A stretch of DNA of 64,000 nucleotides, from assembly GCF_000015165.1 (NCBI RefSeq), contig NC_009485.1, forward strand, positions 5,537,501 to 5,601,500, in the 5' to 3' direction. Positions 28,048 through 36,719 of the stretch are shown piece by piece (the stretch's first letter is position 1; every line of letters starts with the position of its first letter). The position numbers and the translations under genes are program-made. The notes below the pieces were generated by a model. The model saw only the letters and a program-made list of their open reading frames with translations. It was not told the DNA's origin and ran no database searches. This stretch comes from Bradyrhizobium sp. BTAi1 (lineage in GTDB: Bacteria > Pseudomonadota > Alphaproteobacteria > Rhizobiales > Xanthobacteraceae).

Positions 28048-29505
28048 TCATTCGCCCGACACGACCTTCGCCGGCACGTCATCATCGTCGTCTTCCGCCT
28101 CGCGCGCCGCGTGGCGCGTGCGCACCACGGTCACCGTGCAGCCGGCTTCGGCGGCCACCTTCGCCGACACGCTGCCGAGCAGCGAGCGCAGCACCGAGTC
28201 GCGGCGGGCGCCGATGATGATGTGATCGATCTGGTTGACCTCGGCGAATTCGATGATGGCGGCGGCCGGATCGACGGCTTCGAGCACGTGCACCGTCAGC
28301 CGGCCGGCGTCGAGCTTGAGCGGCGTCGCCCAGTGCTTCAGCGCCACCATGCGGTCGATATGCTTGTTGTTGCCCTCCTCGTCCAGGGTGCGGTCGATGG
28401 TCAGGCGGCCGAGCTTCAGCACGTTGACGCAGGCGAGCCGGGCCGCGGGGAGCGTGGCGAGAATACGCTGGGCGGTCAGACGCAGCGCGCCGTTGAGCTC
28501 CTCACCGCCTTCCGAGGTGTCGATCGCCACCGCCACGATCGGGCTCGAGGCGATCTGCAGCGCGACGTCGGATGTCTTCTGCTCCGGCTGCACCAGGCCA
28601 CGATTGAAGCGGCGGCGCCAGACGGTCGTGATCGGATCACGCTTGACCTTCTCGGCGCGCGCGGTGAGCTTGACCTGGTCGGGATGGCCAAGATCGAAGG
28701 CGAGCTGCGCCGCGGTCGGATAGCGCCAGACCGGCTCGATCTCCAGGCAACGCAGCACGATCTCCTGCAGCCATGGCGGATAGTCCGGCTTCAACTGGCG
28801 CGGCGGATAAGGATCGCGCCAGAGACGCCGGCGCATGCCGCGCAGGGTCTCGGTCTCGCCGAACGGTCGCACCCCGGTCGTGAAAAAGTACAAGAGCACG
28901 CCGAGTGAAAACAGATCGCTGCGCGGATCGCTGCGCGTGCCCATCATGCGCTCCGGCGCCATATAGGGCGCGGTGCCATAAGGCAGGCGGAACTCCTCCT
29001 GCAGCAGGTCCGGCAGATGCTTGTGGCAGGACAGGCCGTAGTCGATCAGCACCGCCTCGCCCGTGGGACGGAACATGATGCTCGACGGCTTGATGTCGTG
29101 ATGGATGACATGCTGCCGGTGAATGTCGGCGAGCGCGGTGGCGATCTTCGCGACCAGCCCCCGCGCCTCCTCATAACCCAGCGGCAGCTCGGGCAGCCGC
29201 TTGTACAGCGTCTCGCCCGGAATCTGCTCGATCACGACATAGGCTTGCGTGGCGAAATCGCCGGTGCCGAAACAGGCCGGCACATGCGGGCCGGACAGTT
29301 TTGGCAGGATCATCTGCTCCATCTCGAAGCTGACGATCGCCGCGGGATCCTCGCCCTCGGAGACGCGCGGCACCTTCATCAGGACGGGGCGGTCGATGTC
29401 CGGCCGGGTGACGCTCCACAACGTCGCCATGCCGCCGGAATGGACGCATTCGCCGACCGTGAAACCGTCGATGACAACGCCCGGCTGGAGCTTTGATCTC
29501 GGCAT
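28048..29505 (-). CDS. Ser/Thr protein kinase-UspA fusion
   Basis: 485 aa. The N-terminal about 280 residues are a Hanks-type kinase: glycine loop CVHSGGMATLW, ATP lysine Lys44, catalytic loop HHDIKPSSIM (Asp137, Lys139), DYG at 155-157 and the APE motif YMAPERM. It departs from canon: HRD is HHD, the metal-binding Asn is Ser142, and DFG is DYG, so activity may be weak or altered. The last about 160 residues form a universal stress protein domain ending in IDHIIIGARRDSVLRSLLGSVSAKV. It lies 3 bp after the phosphoesterase gene and shares its FixK-type promoter. Confidence 0.88.
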   Translation of the reverse strand: MPRSKLQPGVVIDGFTVGECVHSGGMATLWSVTRPDIDRPVLMKVPRVSEGEDPAAIVSFEMEQMILPKLSGPHVPACFGTGDFATQAYVVIEQIPGETLYKRLPELPLGYEEARGLVAKIATALADIHRQHVIHHDIKPSSIMFRPTGEAVLIDYGLSCHKHLPDLLQEEFRLPYGTAPYMAPERMMGTRSDPRSDLFSLGVLLYFFTTGVRPFGETETLRGMRRRLWRDPYPPRQLKPDYPPWLQEIVLRCLEIEPVWRYPTAAQLAFDLGHPDQVKLTARAEKVKRDPITTVWRRRFNRGLVQPEQKTSDVALQIASSPIVAVAIDTSEGGEELNGALRLTAQRILATLPAARLACVNVLKLGRLTIDRTLDEEGNNKHIDRMVALKHWATPLKLDAGRLTVHVLEAVDPAAAIIEFAEVNQIDHIIIGARRDSVLRSLLGSVSAKVAAEAGCTVTVVRTRHAAREAEDDDDDVPAKVVSGE

Positions 29506-29508
29506 GCG

Positions 29509-30249
29509 CTAGCGCCCCATCGACAGCCGCTGCGCCAGCCAGGGCGGCAGGCCGTTGTCGCGGATGCGCTGCGCCGCCGCCTCGACGTCATAGGGCACAC
29601 GGCAATAGGTCAGCTCGCGGCTTTTCGTGTCGAACGTCACGAAGGACGCCGCCGGATCGCCGTCGCGCGGCTGGCCGACCGAACCGACCACGGCCAGCCA
29701 TTGCCGGCCGCGCAAAAGCTGAATCGGCATGTTGGCCGTCGGCGTGAAGCTCGTCATCTTGGCGGTGGCAGACATCGAGTACAGCGCAGGACGGTGGATG
29801 TGGCCGCAGAACGTGACCTGCGCCTCGGTCGCGATCATGCTGCGCGCGGCATCGGCCGAGCTCTGCACATAGCGCCAGCGCGGCGGGCTCGACGCCTCCG
29901 CGTGCACGAACAGCCGGTCCTCGTCCCCGACGCTCATCGGCAGCTCGGCGAGAAAGCGCCGCTGCTCGGCGCTGAGCCGGCCGCGCGTCCACTCCATCGC
30001 CGCCTGTGCCTCGGCATTCATGGTCTCGCTCGCGGTGGAGACGGCGTTGTCATGGTTGCCGCGCACGGCGAGCCCGCCAGCGGCGACCATCTCCATCACG
30101 GTGTCGACAGACCATTCCGGATCGGCGCCATAGCCGACGATATCCCCGAGGCAGATCAGGCGGTCGGCGCCCCGGGCGCGCGCCGCCTCCAGGCAGGCAG
30201 CAAAGGCCTGCCGGTTGGCATGGATGTCGGTGAATATCGCCAGCAGCAC
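29509..30249 (-). CDS. Metallophosphoesterase (YfcE/diadenosine-tetraphosphatase-like)
   Basis: A 246-aa calcineurin-like phosphoesterase. Metal-binding motifs are FTDIHAN, CLGDIVGYG, RGNHDN and FCGHIHRP. The substrate is unknown; the subfamily includes phosphodiesterases and phosphoprotein phosphatases. A GTG start at 30249 with GGGAGG 5 nt upstream fits the family N-terminus better than the upstream frame. It is the first gene of a two-gene operon with a kinase-UspA fusion, so it could reverse phosphorylation by the kinase (inference). Confidence 0.88.
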   Translation of the reverse strand: MLLAIFTDIHANRQAFAACLEAARARGADRLICLGDIVGYGADPEWSVDTVMEMVAAGGLAVRGNHDNAVSTASETMNAEAQAAMEWTRGRLSAEQRRFLAELPMSVGDEDRLFVHAEASSPPRWRYVQSSADAARSMIATEAQVTFCGHIHRPALYSMSATAKMTSFTPTANMPIQLLRGRQWLAVVGSVGQPRDGDPAASFVTFDTKSRELTYCRVPYDVEAAAQRIRDNGLPPWLAQRLSMGR

Positions 30250-30293
30250 CCTGTCCTCCCGGTTGCACCGTACAAGCCGGCTTCGCACGGAAT

Positions 30294-30307
30294 TTGAGCA
30301 ACATCAA
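30294..30307 (-). promoter_or_regulatory. FNR/FixK-type box upstream of the phosphoesterase-kinase operon
   Basis: TTGATGTTGCTCAA on the minus strand has both conserved half-sites (TTGA and TCAA, 6-bp spacer). Its centre is 51 bp upstream of the GTG at 30249, which allows a start site near 30260 at the usual -40 spacing. UspA-type proteins are often under FNR/FixK control, so the placement makes biological sense. Confidence 0.6.
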
Positions 30308-30579
30308 ACCGGACGCGCCGGAGCAAGCGGTTTTTGCGGGCAGGCACGACGAGGAGTGAAAGAGCCGACGTGAAGCGTCCCGTCAGCGTCGACCGCCTTT
30401 GCCCGTGCGCGCCGTACACCAGCGCCTGCAGGCCGTATCGCCGGACAGGCTGCTTGGGTGCTGCGGGGGAAGAAGCAGGCGCGACGCTATTCGCCCTGTC
30501 GCGGGCGTTTGATTGTTCACGCGCGAATAGACGAGACCCGTGACTCAAGCGGGGCCCGACGGGGCAGCCCGCCTCCGGC
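30308..30579. other. Intergenic stretch with no gene seen
   Basis: About 270 bp between the FixK box and the end of the DUF2846 gene. Open frames here are short and not protein-like. No repeat or terminator hairpin stands out. Confidence 0.4.
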
Positions 30580-31125
30580 TCACCCGCCCCTGCCTTCTGC
30601 ATCCACCAATTGGAATTCTTCGATCATGGCCCGGGCCGCCGCTTCGTCCAGCGGCACAAAATCGACGGGTCCGGGGTTGTCGCTTCCGGACGAGGCCGCC
30701 GAGGTGACCAGCGCACCGGCAACACCACCAACCATCGCGCCTGCCGAAATGGCCTTGGAGCGCTGGCTGGGCTGGACACGGAAGTAATAGGCTCGACCAG
30801 CCTGGGTTGTCACGTCGGTCTGAGTCTGCCCCGCAAACAGGGTCTGCGTCGCTCCGAGTTGATGACGTCCGGCGGGAACATCAATGTGCATATAAGTGCC
30901 GATCTTGAGCTCCCCAAGCGGCGCCCCATCAAGCGTCACATCACAGACGGTCCCCTGGAAAAGAAGGCCCCTTTTCTGTGCGGCCAGCACGACGACACGG
31001 GATTTTCCCGCCGCCGGCTGTCCAACTCGCTGCATCGTGGCCGCAACATCCGTCACGACCTTGTCGGTCGCGCATCCTGATAACAGCACTGCGGTCAAAC
31101 ACAGCCCCGCCCAAAGCCTGAACAT
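30580..31125 (-). CDS. DUF2846 family lipoprotein
   Basis: A 181-aa exported protein with signal LWAGLCLTAVLLSGC; the lipobox LSGC predicts a lipidated Cys. The body (VVVLAAQKRGLLFQG, IDVPAGRHQLGATQ, GRAYYFRVQPS) matches DUF2846, a beta-rich domain of unknown function. A Gly/Ala-rich segment SKAISAGAMVGGVAGALV may insert in or contact the membrane. The ATG at 31125 gives the signal peptide. Confidence 0.82.
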   Translation of the reverse strand: MFRLWAGLCLTAVLLSGCATDKVVTDVAATMQRVGQPAAGKSRVVVLAAQKRGLLFQGTVCDVTLDGAPLGELKIGTYMHIDVPAGRHQLGATQTLFAGQTQTDVTTQAGRAYYFRVQPSQRSKAISAGAMVGGVAGALVTSAASSGSDNPGPVDFVPLDEAAARAMIEEFQLVDAEGRGG

Positions 31126-31500
31126 CACGCCCCCCCAATCCTCGTTCCCCCGGAACTCTTTCAATAATCAGGAGGGGTCTACAAGGCAATGATCGCAAGG
31201 CTTGATGAGTGCGCCCCTTGGCGAAGCGGCGAACATGTTCGGCACTCGTCGTGGCGGTTCGTATCGCCTGCTGGATCATCGCCACATGCTAGACGACGAC
31301 AATGAAGGCTGTCACGGCTGCGCTTGGTCCATCAACCCGCCCCATATGTCGTGACGACAGCTCGTGCATCGCTGAGCTGACAGCTCGACGACGACGTGTC
31401 ATGCGCCGGGCACTCCCGCAATCGAAGGTTGTTCGTCCATGGATGTATGTTATCGTTCATCGGCCGGGACCACCGCTCCGGCCTTGGGAGGACACGGCGC
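31126..31500. other. Divergent intergenic region without a recognised gene
   Basis: About 375 bp between the divergent DUF2846 lipoprotein and the secreted 188-aa protein, so it holds both promoters. A 38-codon frame at 31190 with AGGAGG about 13 nt upstream is the only small-ORF candidate, and it lacks support. Confidence 0.35.
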
Positions 31501-32067
31501 ATGAGATTGTCGTCGAGCTTTGTCGCGTCGTCCGCCATCGTTGTCGTGTCTGCCGTGTTGCTCAGCGGCCCGGCAGTATCGCAAGTTCCAACAGGCTCCG
31601 CTGCCACGCTGCCCCCGGTCACGGTCGATGCACCGAAGCCGGCGGCGAGGCCACACCGGGTGGAGCGTGGCACAGACACACGGACGTCCCACCGGACGTC
31701 GTCGACCACGCGCGTGTCGACATCAGCCGCGCGGACAGCGTCGCCGGCGCCAGACACCGTGTTGGGCAGGATTGCGAAGTACGAGAAAGTCGCGAGCAAT
31801 TGCAACGGCGGCTGCGAATCCAGCATGCCACACGGCAAGGATCCCTGGGTCGGCTGTAGCGAGTCCGGCGGCGGACAGACAAATGCCCCGTTCTCGCCGA
31901 CGTGCCGGGACAGCCTCACCTACAAATCCTACGTGGATTGCGTCGAGACCAAGGTGTTCCTGGGCGAGTACCGCAACCGAGCCTACTGGATCTGCAGCAG
32001 CCTCTCGGCCGGCAACAAGTTCCAGGTCCAGGTCGCCGAAGCCAGGCGATCAAAGCGTCCGAACTAA
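31501..32067 (+). CDS. Secreted protein of unknown function
   Basis: 188 aa. Signal peptide of about 25 residues (FVASSAIVVVSAVLLSGPAVS), then a Pro/Arg/Thr-rich linker and a Cys-rich C-terminal half (six or more cysteines in CNGGCESS, VGCSES, TCRDS, DCVETK and ICSS), suggesting a disulphide-stabilised periplasmic domain. I do not recognise the domain. The start at 31501 has GGGAGG about 9 nt upstream. A long inverted repeat follows the gene at 32119-32197. Confidence 0.7.
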   Translation: MRLSSSFVASSAIVVVSAVLLSGPAVSQVPTGSAATLPPVTVDAPKPAARPHRVERGTDTRTSHRTSSTTRVSTSAARTASPAPDTVLGRIAKYEKVASNCNGGCESSMPHGKDPWVGCSESGGGQTNAPFSPTCRDSLTYKSYVDCVETKVFLGEYRNRAYWICSSLSAGNKFQVQVAEARRSKRPN

Positions 32068-32118
32068 CCCGGCCCTCGCCTTGGCTGCGCGCGGACACGC
32101 CGCAGCAGCCGGATTCAG

Positions 32119-32197
32119 GATTTCGGTGATCGTGCAATTGACCCGTGTGGCAGCCACCTGCTCGGCGTTTGAAGTGGAACGCACTGTCACCGAAATC
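32119..32197. repeat. Inverted repeat with 57-nt interior
   Basis: GATTTCGGTGA (32119-32129) and TCACCGAAATC (32187-32197) are exact reverse complements. The interior holds a smaller GTGGC/CCAC hairpin. Nothing else was seen in the 382-bp gap 32068-32449. It may be a terminator-like or RNA element. Confidence 0.45.
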
Positions 32198-32449
32198 GAA
32201 TAACCACACCACGGCATCGATTTGGTTTGTTTGTCACGAGACGCGCGGATCAGATCGAGCGTTGTTGGGTGAATTCGATGAGCATCGATCGCATGCGGTC
32301 GTGCGGACTGGCGATCACATTGATCGGAGCGCCGCCCGGCAGATCAGACTAGGCGCCAAGCCGACGGCATCAGCCGGTCACGCTGCCGACGGACGGAGAC
32401 GAACAGATCTCCTCAAGCCGTCATACTCCTCTTCGGCCCCCTCGCCCGC

Positions 32450-33388
32450 CTACCGCAGCAACGCCTCGAGCAGATTGGCCAGCCGTGCGGCGGCGAGCGC
32501 GGCCTGCTTGCGCGCCGTCTCGCGGGCGTTGGTCTCGTAGTCGCGGGTCAGCTCGGCCGGCTGCTTGTCGGCGCGCACAGGCGGGGCGTAGGCGACGGTC
32601 TTGGCGAGCTCAAAACTCTCCTGCGCCCATGTCGCGGGATCGACGATCTGGGCCTTTCCGGCATCCGGCGCGACCGCGGACAGGCCGCTGTCCTGGTCGG
32701 CGTCACGGATCGCGCCGAACACGGAGGAATAGCCGCCAAAGATCCTGTCCCAATAAAAGTGCAGCGGTAGCTTCTCGCCGTTGGCGGCGACGACCTGCAC
32801 TTCGTTGCCGCCGCGGTCGCCGCCCTTGTCCGGCAAGGCGGCCGAATAGCGGGCGATGGCGTGCAGCGGCTGGTGCAGATCCCCGACCAGGTGGATCATC
32901 CAGCTCAGACTATATGAACGCAGGGCATCGGAGGCGTCGCTGTTCGCGGGCAGCTTGGCGATCATCAGCTTGAGCTGCGACACCGCGTCGACCGGATCCG
33001 GGCGCGGCAGCGGCGTCTCGTCCGCCGACAACAGCGTATCCTTGTAGTGCCAATAAGCGTGCTTGAGGTGGCCATAGGGAACGAGCTGCCTGGCCGTCGA
33101 ATCCGTCACCTGATCGTCATAATAGTCCGTCTTCATCTTGATGTCGTCGGGCCAGGTCGCCGCGTGGACGAAGGCGTACAGCTTCTCCTGGCCCGCCGGC
33201 GCGCCAGCGATCCAGCTGGAATAGTCGGGGTTGAGCTTGAGCAGCGCATCCGCCCTGTCCCGCGCCGCGGGCGTCAGCTTCTTGTAGGCCACATAGGCAA
33301 TCTGCATATGGCCCTCGTCCCACCAGGCGAGCGCCTGTCCGGCCGGCCACAGCAACGCAGCGGCCAATGCGATCGTCAGCCTGCGCAT
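32450..33388 (-). CDS. S1/P1-type nuclease, secreted
   Basis: 312 aa. A signal peptide ends ALA before WWDEGHMQIAY; Trp22 and His27 correspond to Trp1 and His6 of P1 nuclease, so the mature N-terminal Trp would bind zinc. Other ligand segments are TWPDDIK, YGHLKHAYWHY, WMIHLVGDLHQPLHA and FYWDRIF. The enzyme cuts single-stranded DNA/RNA with three zinc ions and acts in the periplasm or outside. Monocistronic. Confidence 0.92.
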   Translation of the reverse strand: MRRLTIALAAALLWPAGQALAWWDEGHMQIAYVAYKKLTPAARDRADALLKLNPDYSSWIAGAPAGQEKLYAFVHAATWPDDIKMKTDYYDDQVTDSTARQLVPYGHLKHAYWHYKDTLLSADETPLPRPDPVDAVSQLKLMIAKLPANSDASDALRSYSLSWMIHLVGDLHQPLHAIARYSAALPDKGGDRGGNEVQVVAANGEKLPLHFYWDRIFGGYSSVFGAIRDADQDSGLSAVAPDAGKAQIVDPATWAQESFELAKTVAYAPPVRADKQPAELTRDYETNARETARKQAALAAARLANLLEALLR

Positions 33389-33719
33389 CGCAACGCTCCC
33401 TCACTATCCAATCAAACGAACAACGAATTTCATGCAATCAGCAAATGATCCGCAGGCTAACGCGAACAGGGGCACTTGGCAATTTCGCCGTGCGAGAGGC
33501 TGAACGTAGTCACCGGGTCACATGCCGCGCCCTCGCCTGCCGATCGCTCACCGGTCGGCCGCATTCAGCGCGGTGGCGCGCCATTGCCAGTCCATAGCCG
33601 GCGGCGGCGATGTCTTCCGCTGGGTGACGGCGTTCTGGGATTATTGACACCTCCACGGAACAGCCGCAACCGGGCGTCGACGCATGATCCTCATGGGGCG
33701 GCGTCCTGGCGACGGCCGC
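33389..33719. other. Intergenic stretch with no gene seen
   Basis: About 330 bp between the nuclease start and the end of the hydrolase gene. Only short frames are present; no repeat, hairpin or promoter consensus could be assigned. Confidence 0.4.
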
Positions 33720-34673
33720 TCATTTGCCCTCGAGAAAGGCGCGAACCTTCTGCACGGTCTGCGCCGGTTGTTCTTTCATGATCCAGTGCCCTGAGCCGGT
33801 GATGATGCCGCCCTGGACGTTGCTGCCGACGTTGCGAATGACCGCCGCCTCCTGATCGCCGAACGATTTCTCGGCGCCGAGGGCCAGGATCGGCATCGGC
33901 AGCTTCTTCTCGGCAAAGACCTTGTTGTCCTTGGCATCCTGGTTGAAGGCAGCAAACTGCTCAAAGGCGTAGTGCATGTTGCCCGGCCGCGCATAGAGCT
34001 TTGCATAATGCCTGCGCGTCGCCTCGTCGATCTTCTTCGGGTCGGCCGACAGCTCATTGTAGAAGCGATCGAGATAGATCCGCTCACGGCCTTTGACGAG
34101 CCGGTCGACATCGGGCCCGCGGAAATTGAAATGCCACAGCAACGGGCTCTTCAGGATCTCGTCCCACGGACCGATACCGGGCAGTGGCGCATCGATCACC
34201 ACCCATTTGGTGATACGATCGGGATATTGCGCAGCGAGCGCGTAGCCGACCATGTTGCCGATGTCGTGCGTCACCAGATCGGCCTTCTGGACGTTGAGCT
34301 TGTCCATCACCATGGCGATGTCGACGCCTTGCGTCTTCTTGTCGTAGCCGCCGGCCGGCTGCGACGACAGACCCATCCCGCGCAGGTCGGGAACGATGAC
34401 GGTGTGGTCCTTGTCGAGCGCCCCGGCGAGCGGCGCCCACATATCGCCGGTGTCGGCGAAGCCGTGCAGCAGCACCACGGCGGGGCCCTTGCCGCCGACG
34501 CGGACATGCAGTGTGGCGCCGTTCACCGCGATGCTCTGGGTCTTGAACTCCGCTGGAAACGGCTCGATGGCAAACGCCGGCGACGCGCCGAGCATCGCCG
34601 CGAGGGACGTCAGCAGGACATACGCCAATTCCGTGGCCCACTTGCGGGTCCCGGATATGCTAATACAGCTCAT
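33720..34673 (-). CDS. Exported alpha/beta hydrolase (epoxide hydrolase/dehalogenase-like)
   Basis: 317 aa with an N-terminal signal (LAYVLLTSLAAMLGASPAFA). Oxyanion motif LLHGFADTGDMW; nucleophile elbow THDIGNMVGY with Asp instead of Ser, as in epoxide hydrolases and haloalkane or fluoroacetate dehalogenases; catalytic His in GSGHWIM. The substrate is unknown. The ATG at 34673 has GAGGG 6 nt upstream. It is divergent from a TetR regulator, with a palindrome between them, so substrate-responsive repression is likely. Confidence 0.88.
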   Translation of the reverse strand: MSCISISGTRKWATELAYVLLTSLAAMLGASPAFAIEPFPAEFKTQSIAVNGATLHVRVGGKGPAVVLLHGFADTGDMWAPLAGALDKDHTVIVPDLRGMGLSSQPAGGYDKKTQGVDIAMVMDKLNVQKADLVTHDIGNMVGYALAAQYPDRITKWVVIDAPLPGIGPWDEILKSPLLWHFNFRGPDVDRLVKGRERIYLDRFYNELSADPKKIDEATRRHYAKLYARPGNMHYAFEQFAAFNQDAKDNKVFAEKKLPMPILALGAEKSFGDQEAAVIRNVGSNVQGGIITGSGHWIMKEQPAQTVQKVRAFLEGK

Positions 34674-34693
34674 GTTCGACCCTCGCATCGTTC

Positions 34694-34709
34694 TATATCG
34701 ATCGGTATA
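34694..34709. promoter_or_regulatory. Probable TetR operator between hydrolase and TetR genes
   Basis: TATATCGATCGGTATA is a 16-bp palindrome centred on CGATCG with a single mismatched pair. It lies about 20 bp from the hydrolase start and 57 bp from the TetR start in the divergent promoter region. Confidence 0.6.
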
Positions 34710-34766
34710 TTAGTCTCCGCAGTGGACGGGCGAAGTCAAGCTGAATATCGATGAGGAACCTTCTCC

Positions 34767-35363
34767 ATGCCGACCGGACGGCCGCGCGAATTCGACACTG
34801 AAAGGGCCCTTGAACTGGCGACCTCGCTGTTCTGGCAAAAGGGCTACGAAGGAACATCGCTCTCCGATCTGACCGAGACGCTGGGCATCACGCGGCCGAG
34901 CCTCTACGCCGCCTTCGGCAACAAGGAAGCCTTGTTCCGCCTGGTACTGCAACGCTACGAGGCGAAGGCAGGCGCCTACCGCACCAAGGCGCTCAAGGCG
35001 CCGACGGCCCTTGAGGTCGCGCGGCAACTCCTGGAAGGCGCAGCGGAGCTCCACGGCGACAAGGCAAATCCGGTCGGTTGCCTCGGCGTGCACGGCGCGC
35101 TGGCCTGCAGCGACGAGGCCGCCATGATCCGCCGCGACATGAGCGCGCATCGCATCGCCGGGGAGGCGGCCATCCGCCGGCGTCTGACGCGGGCCAAGGC
35201 CGAGGGCGACCTGCCGCCCAATGCAAGTCCGTCAGATCTTGCGCGCTATCTCTCGGTGGTGATCTACGGCATGGCGGTGCAGTCCGTCGGCGGCGCCAGC
35301 CACGCGGAGCTGCGCCGCGTCGCGGCGATCGCGCTCAGCCAATGGCCCAAAAGCGCACGTTGA
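34767..35363 (+). CDS. TetR/AcrR-family repressor
   Basis: A 198-aa regulator. The HTH covers about residues 10-55 (ALELATSLFWQKGYEGTSLSDL, then GITRPSLYAAFGNKEALF). The C-terminal ligand domain has GCLGVHGAL, as in TetR_C_16-like members. It probably represses the divergent hydrolase and itself through the palindrome at 34694. The inducer is unknown. Confidence 0.93.
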   Translation: MPTGRPREFDTERALELATSLFWQKGYEGTSLSDLTETLGITRPSLYAAFGNKEALFRLVLQRYEAKAGAYRTKALKAPTALEVARQLLEGAAELHGDKANPVGCLGVHGALACSDEAAMIRRDMSAHRIAGEAAIRRRLTRAKAEGDLPPNASPSDLARYLSVVIYGMAVQSVGGASHAELRRVAAIALSQWPKSAR

Positions 35364-35442
35364 TGTTGCAATAGCGGCTTGGCGTCGTTCGCGCCGAACG
35401 GAGTGACGCGCGCAAACGCGGGAGACCACCGCGCCGGCCGCA

Positions 35443-36051
35443 TCACTGCTCATCCTTCGGCGGCATGCGCGGCGGCAGCAATGGCGTGAAGGAGACGCCG
35501 TCGCCGGCCTTCAGCGCGGCCTTGAACTCGCCGGTCGAGGGATCGCCGCCGGCCGTCTCGATGATGGTCTTGGGCAGGATGTATTCGCGCGCGGCATCGA
35601 TGACCCCGCCGTCGCCGGTGCCGAAATCGGCGGCACGGCCGCCTTGCGGATGGCCGGCGGCGATCTGGTCGGCGGCGTGCTGGGCCTTCTCCGCGAGCGC
35701 ATCGCTGTAGGGAATCCTGTAGGCGCGCGGCACGCCGCTTGGCCGGTTGTCGGCGTCGAGCGCCTCGACCCACAGATAGACCGCGCCGGGATCGCCATCG
35801 AGTGTGTGCGGATCGACGATGCGCACCTGCAGCACCTTGAAGGTCTTCGGCAGCCGGTCGATGCTGGCCCAGCCGAGCAGGCCGCGGGCGCCGACGAAGC
35901 TGCCGACATAGAACGCGCTGGTGACGATCACCGCAGCCGCCTTGGCCTGCCAGGGCAGCCGCGCATAGACCAAGACCAGCAGCAGCAGCGCGCCGATCAG
36001 CGCATAGCACACGGAGAGCGTGACGATGACGGTCTGCAAATGGCTCATCAT
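35443..36051 (-). CDS. Two-TM protein of an ExbB-like module, unknown function
   Basis: 202 aa. Two membrane helices (about 8-30 and 37-58), then a soluble domain (KVLQVRIVDPHTLDGDPGAVYLWVEALDADNRP) that reads like a beta-rich domain, and an acidic Gly-rich tail. I do not recognise a family. Its start overlaps the preceding stop by 4 bp, so it is translationally coupled as the third gene of a TolQ/ExbB-like module. The soluble part is probably periplasmic. Confidence 0.78.
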   Translation of the reverse strand: MMSHLQTVIVTLSVCYALIGALLLLVLVYARLPWQAKAAAVIVTSAFYVGSFVGARGLLGWASIDRLPKTFKVLQVRIVDPHTLDGDPGAVYLWVEALDADNRPSGVPRAYRIPYSDALAEKAQHAADQIAAGHPQGGRAADFGTGDGGVIDAAREYILPKTIIETAGGDPSTGEFKAALKAGDGVSFTPLLPPRMPPKDEQ

Positions 36052-36719
36052 CGGCTGATCATCCTGACGCCGGTCTTGGGATCGATATCGGCGCCGTTGG
36101 CGCGGACATTGCGGAACGTCTCCAAGAGCGATTTCGGCCGGCGCTGCACGTCGATCACCTTGCCGGTCGCGTCGAGCTTGAAGCGCAGCGCCGTCTTCTC
36201 ATCGCCGGAATGATCGAGCACGACCTTGTCGTCGAAGATCACCTGCGCGGTCGGGTTGAGCTTCTGCACCTTCACCTTGGCCTCGACCGGCGCGCCGCTG
36301 ACATTCTGGAAATGCGAGATGTTGACGGTGTATTCGCCGGCGACGATGCCGCGGATCGTCACGATCTCCTCGCGGATCGGCGACGGGATCTTGAGGCCGT
36401 TGACCAGGATGAAGTCGTTGGCGCCGCCGCGATCATCGCGGTCGAGGGTGAGAAAGCCGGCCTCGCGATGCCTGTACCAGGCGATGTTGCCGACAGGGTC
36501 CTGCACGAACAGGTCGAGATCGTCGGGGTGGTTGTCCGGCCAGTCCATCGTGATCAGGAACTCGGCCTTCGAGTCGACCTTGCCGTCCTTGGCGTCGGGC
36601 GAGATCGCGAGCACCGCGATGAAGAAGAAGAACGCGACGATCTGCAGCGCCTTGAACAGCATCACGCTGAACGGGTCGAACTGCTCCTCGCGCGGAAAGA
36701 GTCCGAAATCGTCCATCAT
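36048..36719 (-). CDS. One-TM protein with DUF2135/YfaP-like domain
   Basis: 223 aa. A short cytoplasmic N-terminus (MMDDFGLFPREEQFDPFS) leads into one membrane helix (about 18-39, ALQIVAFFFFIAVLAIS). The rest resembles the DUF2135/YfaP beta-sandwich: DDLDLFVQDPVGNIAWYRH, LDRDDRGGANDF, then GEYTVNISHF. Asp16 lies at the helix edge, where ExbD/TolR proteins have their key Asp, though the match is weak. The start overlaps the ExbB-like stop. It is probably the partner of that channel. Confidence 0.8.
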   Translation of the reverse strand: MMDDFGLFPREEQFDPFSVMLFKALQIVAFFFFIAVLAISPDAKDGKVDSKAEFLITMDWPDNHPDDLDLFVQDPVGNIAWYRHREAGFLTLDRDDRGGANDFILVNGLKIPSPIREEIVTIRGIVAGEYTVNISHFQNVSGAPVEAKVKVQKLNPTAQVIFDDKVVLDHSGDEKTALRFKLDATGKVIDVQRRPKSLLETFRNVRANGADIDPKTGVRMISR

